In this document: positions 11,077 to 24,409 of the stretch, piece after piece | How the letters are laid out: the number at the start of each line of letters is the position of its first letter | Numbering within the stretch: the stretch's first letter is position 1 | DNA from: Plotosus lineatus | Lineage: Eukaryota; Chordata; Actinopteri; Siluriformes; Plotosidae | Assembly (NCBI GenBank): GCA_024760905.1 | Contig: CM045729.1 | Location: forward strand, 1,082,001 to 1,146,000 | DNA length: 64,000 nt | Direction of reading: 5' to 3' | Program-made: the position numbers and the translations under genes | The notes under the pieces: model-generated | Databases searched by the model: none | The model's input: the letters and a program-made list of their open reading frames with translations, nothing else | Told to the model about the DNA's origin: nothing

Positions 11077-11094
11077 AAGAAGAAGAAGAAGAAG
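10008..11094 (+). mobile_element. 5'-truncated RTE-clade LINE with target-site duplication
   Basis: Inserted into the R4-like LINE. A perfect 15-bp duplication, atttgaagcatcaga, lies at 9993-10007 and 11095-11109. The insert starts inside the RT palm (GATCTGGAAAAAGCATATGA region) and ends with the RTE 3' UTR (tgtggcgacccctgaaggga) and a (GAA)n tail at 11047-11094. The opposite orientation to its host and the clean duplication show ordinary target-primed insertion. Confidence 0.9.
10038..11021 (+). pseudogene. RTE reverse transcriptase C-terminal half (open, 327 aa)
   Basis: An open frame covering the second half of the RT: VGLHQGSALSPFLFA, VMFADDIVICSE (canonical FADD), YLSSTIQSNGE, a shortened thumb junction KTVVLYGLETVAL (other copies read KTVVRPAMLYGL, so a few codons are lost) and the C-terminal end GHVQRRDSEYI, ending CCGDP-stop. 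No endonuclease and no first RT motifs, so it cannot act alone. It lacks stop codons, which suggests a relatively recent insertion. Confidence 0.75.
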
Positions 11095-11504
11095 ATTTGA
11101 AGCATCAGAGAGTTATTTGGGCCAGAATTTGAGTTTGGGAGGCCAGAAACAATTTTTTCACGTGTAGATGAGGTATTCTTAGAAATCGGGGAAATATGGA
11201 TGCTGGCATTCATTTTCAGTTTATGGTCCACTGCTGCCCAAGCAATGTGTTCTTCAAGGGGCGCCTGATGGCTGCAGGAAAATATTCATCTGCACCACGG
11301 CACAGATAGATCTTAAGTTGCCGGAGTTGATCACACAAGTTCTGTTCAGTCAGGTAGGTTAACATTGGATTAGCATTGTCCCAATGTTGTTTAAGGGACT
11401 TTCCATTGACACGTGGATTTTCAGGCCAACCACTTGCCTTTGCACAGTCAAGGAATGTGGATTTTAGATTGTCCGTCCAAGATATTCATGGACAGGTTCT
11501 TTAC

Positions 11505-11774
11505 CTCCCCCAGTGCAGCTAACTGGGTTATCAAAGGCGGGCCATGTCCCTCACTGTCTATGGTGAGAGGCATGTAAAAGAACCATTGCTGACATTCGTA
11601 AAGAGTAGGCTGCAAAGCCGTTGGCATGTTTCTGTCCCTTGCTGAAGGGTTGTGACAGGAAGGGCATCCGACGTAAAAACCTATGCCAAATAAAATGTGC
11701 GAATCAGATGATTCGCTGTGGCGACTCCCGAGAAAGGGAAAGAGCCAAAAGAGAAGAAGAAGAAGAAGAAGAAG
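11505..11774 (+). mobile_element. 5'-truncated tRNA-SINE (RTE-tail type)
   Basis: Matches 5500-5755: starts within the post-head region (ccagtgcagctaactgggtt), contains the aagggcatccgacgtaaaaa and attcgctgtggcgactcccg blocks, and ends in (GAA)n at 11751-11774. The interrupted host sequence is visible by comparison with 1230-1300 of the other R4-like copy. I could not see a target-site duplication. Confidence 0.7.
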
Positions 11775-11949
11775 GGATGCTCAATGGACTGTGGAAATAG
11801 AGTTTGGTCAATTTCTTGGCATTCCGTAGCCCATTAGAATACCAGCTTCTGGGGGTTAGCCCTAAATGGATGATGTACGTTTAGTTCAGGGAAAATACAG
11901 TTCCCCTATCTAGGCCCACCGTGCAGAGGCGTACATCATCAGGCCCTTA

Positions 11950-11972
11950 TTATTATTATTATTATTATTACG

Positions 11973-12042
<70 letters not shown>
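11950..12042. repeat. (ATT)n / (TAA)n microsatellite
   Basis: About 93 bp of ATT triplets with one cga interruption. It abuts the 5' end of the R4-like LINE on one side and the head of a SINE on the other. Confidence 0.9.
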
Positions 12043-12044
<2 letters not shown>

Positions 12045-12352
12045 AGTGGTGGCCTAGTAAGGTGCTTAATTATTTATCCCCAGGTTGCGGATTCAAGCTA
12101 TTGCTGGGTTGTCATTGCTTTCCCCCCAGTGCACTAAATGGGTTATAAAAGACCAGCCATATCATTCACTGTTTATGGTTGATGTTCATGTAAAAGAATC
12201 ATTACTGACTTTGTAAGAGTAGCTGCATAGCCATCAGCGTGTTTCTGCCCTGTGATGATCTGCCAAGCTGTCCAGAGTGTACTCTGCCCTCACCCGGAGT
12301 CAGCTAAGATGGGCACCAGCCTCCCGACAACCCTAATTAGAATTAAGTCATT
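12043..12352 (+). mobile_element. tRNA-SINE, second tail type
   Basis: Shares the head and first body half with the SINE at 5409 (cagtggtggcctagt, tgtaaaagaatcattactga). From about 12245 it diverges into a different tail (aagctgtccagagtgtactc, gatgggcaccagcctcccga, aattaagtcattcag). This tail resembles the one widespread in teleost SINEs that ends in an acagaaaatg-type repeat. Diverged copy, directly after an (ATT)n tract. Confidence 0.65.
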
Positions 12353-12371
12353 CAGATGTCTCTCTCTCTAT

Positions 12372-12373
<2 letters not shown>

Positions 12374-12403
<30 letters not shown>
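12374..12403. repeat. (TA)n microsatellite
   Basis: Roughly 30 bp of TA, preceded by (TC)n. The 5' end of the Rex3 copy begins immediately after it. Confidence 0.9.
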
Positions 12404-12406
<3 letters not shown>

Positions 12407-12675
12407 TCCTCCCTGAATCGCCACCTTATCGTGGTGGAGGGATTTGCGTGACCTAATGATCCTAGGAGCTATGTTGTCGGGGCAAATGCCCCTGGAAGGG
12501 TCACCTTAGCAAACAGGCAAACAGGTCCGGGGAGAAGGTCCAGACGAAGTGCGATTCAAAAAACCCCTATGATACATGACATCTGAGAGAGAGCACAGGA
12601 AGCAGTCTCCCTTGCCCGGACACGGGTCACCGGGGTTCCCTCCTGGAGCCAGGCCCAGGGAAGGGGCTCGCCCTG

Positions 12676-14223
12676 GTGGTCATGCTTATGCCCATGGGGC
12701 CTGGCCGGGCCTCGCCCTCCCATGGACCCACCACCCGTGGGAGGAGTTTTAGGGGTCAGGTGCAGTGTGAGTTGGGTGGCAGCCAAAGGCATGGGTTCTG
12801 TCGGACCGATCCTCGGCTACTTACTCTGACCCTCGGGACATGGAATGCTACCTCTCTGGCGGAAAAGGAGCCTGATTTGGTGCGTGAGGTGGCGAGATAC
12901 CGACTAGATATAGTCGGGCTCACCTCAACGCATAGCTTGGGCTCTGGAACCATCCATCTCGAAAGAGGCTGGACCTTATTCTATTCTGGAGTTGCTCATG
13001 GGGAGAGGCGGCGAGCCGGTGTGGGTATTCTTGTTGCCCCCCGGTTGACGAAAGGGTAGCTTCCCTCCATCTTCAGGTGGGGGGGACGGGTCCTGACTGT
13101 TATTTGTGCTTACGCACCAAATGACAGTTCAGAGTACCCACCCTTTTTGGAGTCTTTGGGGGAGGTGTTGGAGAATGCTCCCTCAGGAGACTCGTTCGTT
13201 GTCTTGGGAGACTTCAACACCCATGTGGGCAACGATAGTGTGACCTAGATCAGTAGGTACGGCCTCTCCAGTCTGAATCCGAATGGTGTTTCGTTGTTGG
13301 ACTTCTGTGCTCGTCATAGTTTGTTTATCATGAACACCATGTTCTAACATAAGGGTGTCCATAAGTGCACTTGGCACCAGGACACCCTAGGTCGCAGTTC
13401 GATAATTGACTTTGTAGTCGTGTCATCAGACTTGCGACCATATGTTCTGGACACTCGAGTGAAGAGAGGAGCTGAGCTGTCTACTGATCACTACCTGGTG
13501 GTGAGTTGGTTTCGGTGGTGTGGGAGGTTGCCTTCCAGACCTGGCAGGCCCAAGCGTGTAATCAGGGTCTGCTGGGAACGTTTGGTGGAGTCCCCTGTCC
13601 GAGAGGCCTTTAACTCCCGCCTCTGGCAGAGCTACAACCACGTTCCGGAGGAGGCAGGGGACATGGAATCTGAATGGGCCATGTTTTGTGCCTCCATTGC
13701 TGAAGCGGCAGCCCATAGCTGTGGCCGGAAGGTTGTCGGTGCTTGTCGTGGCGGTAATCCCCGAACCCGGTGGTGGACACCTGCAGTGAAGGGGGCCGTC
13801 CAGCTGAAGAAGGAGGCCTATTGGATTTTATTAGCCTGTGGGACTCCTGAGGCAGCAAACGGGTACCGGCAGGCCAAACGTGCTATAGCCGAGGCTGTCA
13901 CAGATACAAAATCTCGGGCGTGGGAGGCGTTCGGTGAGGGCCAAGAGAGTGATTATTGGTTGGCCTCAAAAAGGTTCTGGGCCACCATCCGACGCGTCAG
14001 GAGGGGGAAGCAGTTCTTCACAAACACTGTTTACAGTCGTGGTGGGGAGCTGCTTACCTTGACTGGGGATGTTGTCGAGATGTGGAGGGAATACTTTGAG
14101 GACCTCCTCAATCCCACCAACACGTCCTCCCTGGAAGAGGAAGACCCTGGGGGTTCGGGTGAGGGTCCGCCCATCACTGGAGTGGAGGTCACTGAGATTG
14201 TCAAAAAGCTCCTCGGTGGTTGA
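12676..14223 (+). pseudogene. Rex3: Rex3 endonuclease and linker (broken)
   Basis: Frame 12676-13059 gives LTLGTWNATSL (endonuclease start), YRLDIVGLTSTHS (the usual Glu of the ETR-like motif is not obvious) and GVGILVAPR. The frame breaks at about 13060; translation near 13195-13215 shows VLGDFN. Frame 13420-14223 gives the end of the endonuclease (TDHYLVVSW, in place of SDH) and a Trp/Arg-rich linker to the RT. The enzyme would cut target DNA if intact. The frames are interrupted by stop codons, including TAG at about 13245. Confidence 0.65.
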
Positions 14224-14229
14224 GCTCCG

Positions 14230-15527
14230 GGGTTGGACGAGATCCACCCGGAATATCTCAGGGCTCTGGATGTTGTAGGACTGTCTTGGTTGGCATGTGT
14301 CTGCAACATCGTGTGGTCATCAGGGGCTGTACCTCTGGATTGACAAACTGGGGTGGTGGTCCCAATTTTTAAGAAGGGGGGCCGGAGGGTGTGTTCCAAT
14401 TATTGGGGAATTACACTCCTCAGCCTACCTGGGAAAGTCTATGCAGGAGTACTAGAGAGGAGGATCTGACCGATAGTCGAACCTCGGATTCAGGAGGAAC
14501 AATGTGGTTTTCGTCCTGGCCGCAGCACTCTTGACCAACTCTATACGCTCCACAGGATTCTGGAGGGTGCATGAGAGTTTGCCCAAAACATGTGCTTTGT
14601 GGATTTGGAGAAGGCTTTCGACCGTGTCCCTCGAACGATCTTGTAGGGCGTGCTCTGAGAGTATGGCGTTCCGGTCCGTTGCTACGAGCTATTCGGTATC
14701 ACCGGAGCCAGAGTTTGATCCGTATTGGTAACAGCAGGTCGGATTCGTTTCCAGTGGGAGTTTGAGTCCGCCAAGGCTGTCCTTTGTCACCGATTCTGTT
14801 CATAATTTTTATGGACAGAATTTCTAGGCACAGTCGAGGCAATGAGGGGTTCTGGTTTGGTGGCCATCGGATCTCGTCTCTGCTTTTTGCGGATGATGTT
14901 GTCCTTTTGGCTTCATCAAGTCAGGCCCTCCAGCTCTCATTGGAGCGATTCACAGCTGAGTGTGAGGCAGCCGGGATGAAGATCAGTACCTCCAAGTCCG
15001 AGACCATGGTTCTCAGTTGGACAATGGTGGAATGCACCCTCCAGGTCGGGAATGAGGTCCTGCCCCAAGTGGAGGAGTTTAAATATCTTGGGGTCTTGTT
15101 TCCGAGTGAGGGAAGGATGGAGCGAGAGATTGATAGACGGATCGCTGCAGCCTCTGCTGTTAAGCAGTGCCTGCACCGGTCCATCATGGTGAAAAAGGAG
15201 CTGAGCCGCAAGGCGAAGTTCTCAATTTACTAGTCGATCAACGTTTCAACCCTCACCTATGGTCACGAGCTTTGGGTAATGACCGAAAGAACAAGATCAT
15301 GGATAGAAGCGGCTGAAATGAGCTTCCTTCGCCGGGTGGCAGGGTTCTCCCTTAGAGATAAGGTGAGAAGATCTACCATCCGTGGAGAGCTCGGAGTAGA
15401 TCCACTGCTCCTCCGGATTGAGAGGGGCCAGTTGAGGTGGCTCGGGCATCTGGTCAGAATGCCTCCCGGACGCCTCCCTGGTGTGGTGTTTCAGTCATGT
15501 CCAACCGGGAAGAGACCCCGGGGTTGA
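14230..15527 (+). pseudogene. Rex3: Rex3 reverse transcriptase (broken)
   Basis: Landmarks in shifting frames: CNYWGITLLSLPGKVY near 14400, QCGFRPG near 14505, FVDLEKAFD near 14595, QGCPLSPILFIIFMD at 14775-14815, LLFADDVVLLASS with canonical FADD at 14886-14897, EFKYLGVLF near 15080 and LRWLGHLVRMPPGRLPG at 15436-15480. Frames 14784-15233 and 15279-15527 are open; between them a TAG at 15231 interrupts. Retains the catalytic Asp pair but cannot give one protein. Confidence 0.75.
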
Positions 15528-15749
15528 CCTAGAACACGCTGGAGGGACTATGTCTCTTAGCTTGTCTGGGACCGCCTCGGTGTCCCCCCAGGAGAGTTGG
15601 AGGAGGTGGCTGGGGAGAGGGACGTCTGGACCTCTTTGCTTAGGTTGCTGCCCCCGCGACCCGACCCCGGACTTTGTGGAAGATGACGACGACGACGATA
15701 AATTGAACAGAGGAAAATAAGAGTAGGAAATCATGATTTTATTTCATTC

Positions 15750-16150
15750 TTTAACAATTAATGATGGCGCACGATGAAACTCAAGTATCAAGTTAATCAT
15801 TTCATCAGTTCTACCGGAAATGCCACAGAAACTTGATGAAGTCTTCGGCCAAACACATCCCATACATGTTCAAAGGGGTTAAGGTCGGGAGACCTTGAGG
15901 GCCACTCCATGACCTCTAAAGAATTCATTCCGAGTTGATGTTGCAGTGACAAATTGATTTCTCAAATGACGTAGGACAATTTGACAGTCCTCTGCTCATG
16001 ACGTCACACGTGGTCTTCATGAACAAGGTCAGTCTGCTGTGGGGCCTGTATGTTGGAGACGTGTTCGTAGATCATGGATAGTCTGACGTCAATGACGTCT
16101 TTCATTGACGGACGTGCCCGTATTCAGCATGACAATGGCAGGATCATGTT
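15750..16150 (-). pseudogene. Tc1/mariner transposase remnant
   Basis: On the minus strand near 15855-15916 the translation reads WPSRSPDLNPFEHVWD followed by VFGRRL, the conserved block with the third catalytic residue of Tc1/mariner transposases. On the plus strand near 16110-16142 there is FIDGRARIQHDNGR, which resembles the HDNA block with the second catalytic Asp. The two blocks lie on opposite strands, so the remnant is rearranged or consists of two fragments. Short and heavily mutated; I see no terminal inverted repeats. Confidence 0.5.
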
Positions 16151-19040
<2,890 letters not shown>

Positions 19041-19089
19041 AAATACACACACACACAAATTATATTTTTAAGGTGGATTTTTCCAGAAA

Positions 19090-19960
19090 AAAAGTAAACA
19101 TAAGAAGGAAAGACTGAGGAAGTAGAGGAACAGTTTACCTTTTTTATTTTTGGCTGAACGCTGTAAATGCCAGTGAAGGTGATGTAATGCTCAGAGTTCT
19201 TAGCAGAAATGTGTAAAATGTGTCTCTCTACAATGCCACACCTTGCTATATTATATTTTTGTATATTATTAATGTCTTGAATAATTGCAACAATAGCAGT
19301 GATATTAAGAGGTGGATTAGGTCTGTTAGAGCCCACTGAAGCACCAAATGCATCGTCTGCCACTGCTTTTTTGAGAAGCTACATTATCTAGCGTATGCTG
19401 TAAATTTGACTCCAAGCCCTATGTGGCTTGATTGAGTTGTGTGGGTTCCGATGGTGATTTGATCATAGTTGGTAACTCTGTAAAATTATTAATTAAACTC
19501 TGTGCAGTCATTGATGTAAAAGTGTCGCTGAATGTGATAACATGACAAGCTGTATAGTTTAGCACTAAGAGGCGTGTAAGCAAGATAAGATCATAATCTG
19601 AAATAGTTTCTGATTGTGGAACTGCAACTATATTTTCAATATTTACTCAGAAGGTTAGTACTGAATCGAGCGTGTGAGCAGCATTATGAGAGGATCCTAT
19701 TAAATTCTGATCTACCCCCCCCAACTTAATCTCGGATGGATACGAATGCTGTTCTTAAAGGGTCCATTGTTTTATCAAAATGAGTATTAAAGTCACCAAT
19801 AATTACAGTATACTTCATCTAAAGAAACAACCAGGTTTGGAACGAAATCTGCAAATTCACAGAGGAGTTCAGAGTATGGCCCTGGTGGTCTGAAAATAAT
19901 AATTAAAGAAATCAGATGCAAGGGGATATTTTTCCAGGAACCTATGTTACTTTATATTAA
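19090..19960 (-). pseudogene. L2/CR1-type LINE endonuclease relic
   Basis: On the minus strand, shifting frames show GPYSELLCEFADF near 19885, VIIGDFNTHFDKTMDPL near 19800 (GDFN motif), NLIGSSHNAAHTLDSVLTF near 19680 and SETISDYDLILL near 19600 (SDY in place of SDH). This spacing is that of fish L2/CR1-type endonucleases. Downstream parts are lost; a frame at 19100-19363 is probably fortuitous. Badly decayed. Confidence 0.5.
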
Positions 19961-19968
19961 TTAACATC

Positions 19969-20012
19969 ATCGTCATCATCATTATCATCTTCTTCTTCTT
20001 CTTCTTCTGCTT
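19969..20012. repeat. (ATC)n/(CTT)n tail of Rex3 copy 2
   Basis: Irregular trinucleotides on the plus strand; on the minus strand this is the GAA/GAT-rich 3' tail of the adjacent Rex3 element. Confidence 0.75.
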
Positions 20013-23000
20013 CTCGCGGGGTCGGGTCATGGGGGCAGCAACCTAAGCAATTAGGTTCAGACATCCCTCTCCCAAGACACTTCTTCCAGCTCTTCGGGAT
20101 GGGACCGAGGCATTCCTAGACAAGCCAAGAGACAAAGTCCCTCCACTGTGTTCTAAGTTGACCCCGAGGTCTCTTCCCAGTTAGACATGCCCAAAACACC
20201 ACACCAGGGAGGCGTTCAGGAGGCATTCTGACTAGATGCTCGAGCCACCTCAACTGGCCCCTCTCAATGTCGAGGAGCAGTGCATCTACTCTGAGCTCTC
20301 CCCGCATGGTATCTCTAAGGGAGAGTGTTACGTATGCCTAACGGATTATATCAGACGAGCCCCCACTTGTTATGGATAGGTAAACTTAGGAAATGGAAAT
20401 TGCCCCATGAAAACCAGCAGAGCATGATAGACCACAACATAAACTATATACAATTTAATAATATGAACAAAATATGACAAAATCCATAACTTACATTTTA
20501 AAGCTAAACCACATACAAATTAACAAAGGGTCCCATAGTCACCCAGCACCCGCGGCAGGGTAAGTTTAGAAATGGTGCATGTGCTGTGAGGAAAGGCTTG
20601 CCATCCCGCATGTCAGATGAAACAAATGATGACCATCCTCGCGGGGGCTGTGTGTGGACGTGGATGATGGACTTTGATGATGAAGTCTCGAACAACGAAA
20701 CTTGGTTGCTGCGCGTTCCATGGTTCACCTTGGATGAGTTGATCCACTGAGATGAGTCCCCTTAGATGATCTGCCTGAAGAGACACGAGGAGACCGTAGC
20801 CAGTTGGCAACAGGTCCTTAATATAGATTCCCTACTGTCCACAATCACCTGACCTTCCACCAGGGCGCATGCACAACTAGGTCCCCTTATGGAAAATTCA
20901 AGACCCAAACAGCTGAGTCACACCATATGACTCTCCTCACAGCACATTAACTGAACATAATTACATTCAACATTTATACATCCATTATTTTTATATTTAC
21001 ACTCATGCAAATATCTACATGCCCGTAACAGAGAGTCCATATCTCTAAGGGAAAGTCCCACCACCCGGCAAAGGAAGCTCGTTTCAGACACTCATATCCA
21101 CGATCTTGTTCAGTCACTATCCAAAGCTCATGACCATAGGCGAAGGTTGGAATGTAGATAAACTGTTACATTGAGAGCTTTGCCTTGCAGCTTAGCTCCC
21201 TCTTCACCACGATGGACAGGTACAGGGTCCACTTTAGGGCAGAGGATGCAGCGATCCATTTGCCGACCTTCCACTCCATTCTTCCATCACTCGTGAACAT
21301 GACCACAAGATACTTAAACTCCTCCACTTGGAGCAGGACCTCATTCATAACCTGGAGGGTGCATTCCACCCTTATCCAACTGAGAACAATGGGCCTCAGA
21401 CTTTGAGGTGCTGTTTTTCATCCTGGCCATTTGACTGCAAATCGCTCCAATAAGAGCTGGCGGCCCCCCCTTGATGAAGCCAAAAAGATGTCATCCGCAA
21501 AAAGCAGAGATGAGATCAATGTCCACCAAACCAGAACACCTCAATGCCTCAGCTGCACCTAGAAATTCTGTCTACAAAAATTATGAACAGAATCGGTGAC
21601 AAAGTCTTGGCAGACTCCAACCCTCACCAGAAACAAATTTCGCCTGTTGTTCCTAATACAAACCAAACTCTGGCCCGGTGATACAGTGATTGAATGGCCC
21701 ATAGCAATGAGTCTGGAACACTGTACTCCTGAAGCATGCCCCATAAGATATTCTGAAATTCTCCAAATCCACAAAACATATGTGGTCAGATTGGGCAATC
21801 TCCCATGCCCCCTCCAAGATACTGTGGGGCATATAGAGTTGGTCAAGAGACTCACAGACAGGACGAAAACCACATTGTTCTTCCTGAATCCTAGATTTGA
21901 CTATCGGTCGAATCCTCCTCTCTATTACCCCTGAATAGACTTTCCTGGGTAGGCTGAGGAGTGTGATTTCCCAATAATTGGAACACATCCTCTGAAAGGA
22001 GGACTACCACCCCGGTTTGCCAATCCAGAGGGACAGCCCCCGATCACCACATGATATTACAAAGACATGCCAACCAAGACAGTCCTACAGCATCCAACAG
22101 AGTCCTGAGCTTTTAAGGGCGGATCGTATCCACCACTGGAGCCTGACCACAGGGGAGCTTTTTGACTACCTCAGTGACGTCAGCTCCAGTGATGGCTAGA
22201 CCCCCTCCCAAACCTGCAGGATCTTCCTGCACCCTTGAGGGCATGCTGGTGGGATTGAGGCAGTAAGTCCAGGAAGAATTCCTTCCACCTCTCAATGACA
22301 TCCCCAGTCAAGTGAGCAGCTCACTTCTTCCACTGTAGACAGTATTTCTGGACAACTGCTTCCCCCTCCTGAGATGTCAGATGGTGGTCCAAAATTTTTT
22401 TGAAGCCAATCAATAATCAATCTCCAGGCCCTCACTGAACTCCTTTTACACCACAGATTTTCCACCTGCAAGAGCTTTGGCTGCAGCACGTTTGGCTTGC
22501 CGGTACCTGTCTACTGCCTTGGGAATCCCACAGACCAATAAGACCCGATAAACCTCCTTTTTGAGCTGTACGGCCCCCTTCACAGCAGATGTCCATGCTT
22601 GGTTTGAGGGTTACCGCCATGACAAGCACCGATGATCTTCTGGCAATAGCTATGGGCTGCCGCCGCAGCAATGGACACATGAAACATGGCCCATTCGAAT
22701 TCCATGTCATCCGCCTCCTTCAGGACATGGTTGTTGCTTTGCCAGAGGTGGGAGTTAAAGGCCTCTCTGACAGGAGACTCCGCAAAACATCCCCAGCAGA
22801 TTCTAAGTACATGCTTGGGCCTGCTAGGTTTAGAGGGTGGCCACCCCTGCCATCAAAGCCAGCTCACGACCGGGTGGTAATCGGTTGACAGCTCAGCTCC
22901 CCTCTTGATCCAAATGTCCAGAACATGCAGCCACAACTACAGTGACACAACTACAAAGTCGATCATCGAACTGTGACCTATGGTATCTTGGTGCTAAGTG

Positions 23001-23690
23001 CACTTATGGGCACCCTTAAGTTCGAACATGGTGTTCATGATAGACAAACTGTGATGAGCACAGAAGTTTAACAACAAAAAATCATTTGGGTTCAGATTGG
23101 AGAGGCTGTACGTACCAATCACACCCTTCGAGGTCAGACTACCATTGCCCACATGGGCGTTGAAGTCTCCCAGTGCAATGGGTGAATCTCCCAAAGAAGC
23201 GTTCTCCAAGACATCACCTAAAGACTGCAAGAAGGGAGGGTACTCTGAACTATCACTTGGTGCATAAACACAAATAACAGTCAGGACCTGTCCTCCCACC
23301 TGAGGGCGGAGGGATGCTACACTTTCATCGACTGGGAAGAACACCAACGTTTGGGCACTAAGACGGGAGCAATAAGGATATCCACACCGGCTTGCCACCT
23401 CTCCCCATGAGCAACTCCAGAATGGAATAAGGTCCAGCCTCTCTTGAGTCCCCAAGCCTGGCTCCAGAAGGGACCCCAGTGACCTGCATCCAGGCAAAGG
23501 TGTCCTTATTTCCTTTTTATTTGGCAAAAAAGGTTTTCTAAACCACACTTCGGCTGGACATTCATCCAGGACCTGTTTGCCTCGAGTGACCCTACCAAGG
23601 GCATTATGTCTCCGATAACATAGCTCCTAGGATTATTAGATCACACAAACCCCTCCACCATGTTAAGGTGACGATTCAAGGAGGGGCATT
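20013..23690 (-). mobile_element. Rex3: Rex3 LINE (RTE clade), near full length, copy 2
   Basis: Minus-strand partner of 12404-15705: 5' leader near 23690 (acatagctcctaggattatt on the plus strand), endonuclease in 22994-23548 ([28 protein letters not shown]), RT landmarks in 21653-21988 (NYWEITLLSLPRKVYSG, QCGFRPV) and 21166-21369, and the C-terminal end in 20116-20307 (QLRWLEHLVRMPPERLPG). It is more diverged than copy 1 and has many stops. A 705-bp insertion at 20326-21030 splits it. Confidence 0.75.
20326..21030 (-). mobile_element. LTR-derived insertion with 5-bp target-site duplication
   Basis: A 705-bp insert in Rex3 flanked by gagag (20321-20325 and 21031-21035). Its ends are TGTTACG and CGTAACA, the TG...CA form of LTRs. 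Read on the minus strand, most of it looks like an LTR ending in ccataaca at about 20388, followed by aagtgggggctcgtc, which resembles a tRNA-Pro primer binding site. Only about 45 bp follow before the second end. The same LTR-end/PBS arrangement occurs at 54106-54137. It is therefore either a solo LTR with odd content or a heavily deleted LTR element. No coding capacity seen. Confidence 0.65.
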
Positions 23691-23830
23691 TCATTTTAAT
23701 AATGCATGTGTTCCTGGTGGAGGCATCTGATACTCTATGAAAGGCTCAAGTGTTGTAGATTTGCATCTAAACCAAAGAAAATAGAAACACAAGGATTTAT
23801 AGACTTTTTTGACCAGGTTGTACACTGCAC

Positions 23831-23831
<1 letters not shown>

Positions 23832-23907
<76 letters not shown>
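23832..23907. repeat. (GT)n microsatellite
   Basis: About 76 bp of pure GT. Confidence 0.97.
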
Positions 23908-23909
<2 letters not shown>

Positions 23910-23949
23910 ACCCCAGCTGAGAGACAAGGTGACTGAGCCAGTGACCTGT

Positions 23950-23950
<1 letters not shown>

Positions 23951-24015
<65 letters not shown>
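23951..24015. repeat. (AC)n microsatellite
   Basis: About 65 bp of pure AC, complementary to the (GT)n tract 43 bp upstream. Confidence 0.97.
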
Positions 24016-24016
<1 letters not shown>

Positions 24017-24135
24017 CTCCCTCGTGTCTATTTCAGCTGAAAGGGCACACAGCAGGAGGTTCTGACCTGTCCTCTGTCCTAAGTCTGTTTTTGTTCTGCT
24101 GCTTTAGATGTATTGAGCAGTAATATATGCATGTG

Positions 24136-24297
<162 letters not shown>

Positions 24298-24409
24298 ATG
24301 AAGAAATATAGAGAAGTGCCGCAGTGTATTGACCAGATCTAAAATAATCAATAGAAAGTCAAAGATTATGATGCTGATAGATTTATTTATATTATTTATC
24401 AATTAAGTT

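Larger units (their letters stand above)
8131..11949 (-). mobile_element. R4/Dong (Rex6-like) LINE, 5' leader to RT, with two nested insertions
   Basis: Minus strand from the (TAA)n tract at 11949. After the leader come the N-terminal region, the pre-RT block (near 9158-9394, TAPGSAGKTGF), RT blocks at 8896-9099 (DPKNYHPITCLNTMYKFFTG, then EQKGARKGCW), at 8472-8777 (IPIKRGVFQGDMFSPLLFCL, STWMTSN in place of the usual YMDDI) and at 8211-8402 (FGLEKCNVLHLRHGKPV, SYTYLRMQ). It stops at about 8131, where the CR1-type LINE starts; the missing C-terminal part is found at 1576-2833. Without inserts the two halves sum to roughly 3.7 kb, sensible for a full-length element. All frames are broken. Confidence 0.65.
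12404..15705 (+). mobile_element. Rex3: Rex3 LINE (RTE clade), near full length, copy 1
   Basis: Starts after (TA)n with a GC-rich leader (gatcctccctgaatcgccac) and ends near 15705 in a (GAC/GAT)n tail after ccccgcgacccgaccccgga. Frame pieces: endonuclease 12676-13059, then after a broken stretch the SDH-like TDHYLVVSW segment and linker in 13420-14223, RT 14230-15233 in several frames, C-terminal end 15279-15527. It contains the regions I remember as binding the standard Rex3 PCR primers (about 14344-14363 and 14765-14786), which supports the name. Several in-frame stops, for example TGA at 14221, make it inactive. Confidence 0.8.
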
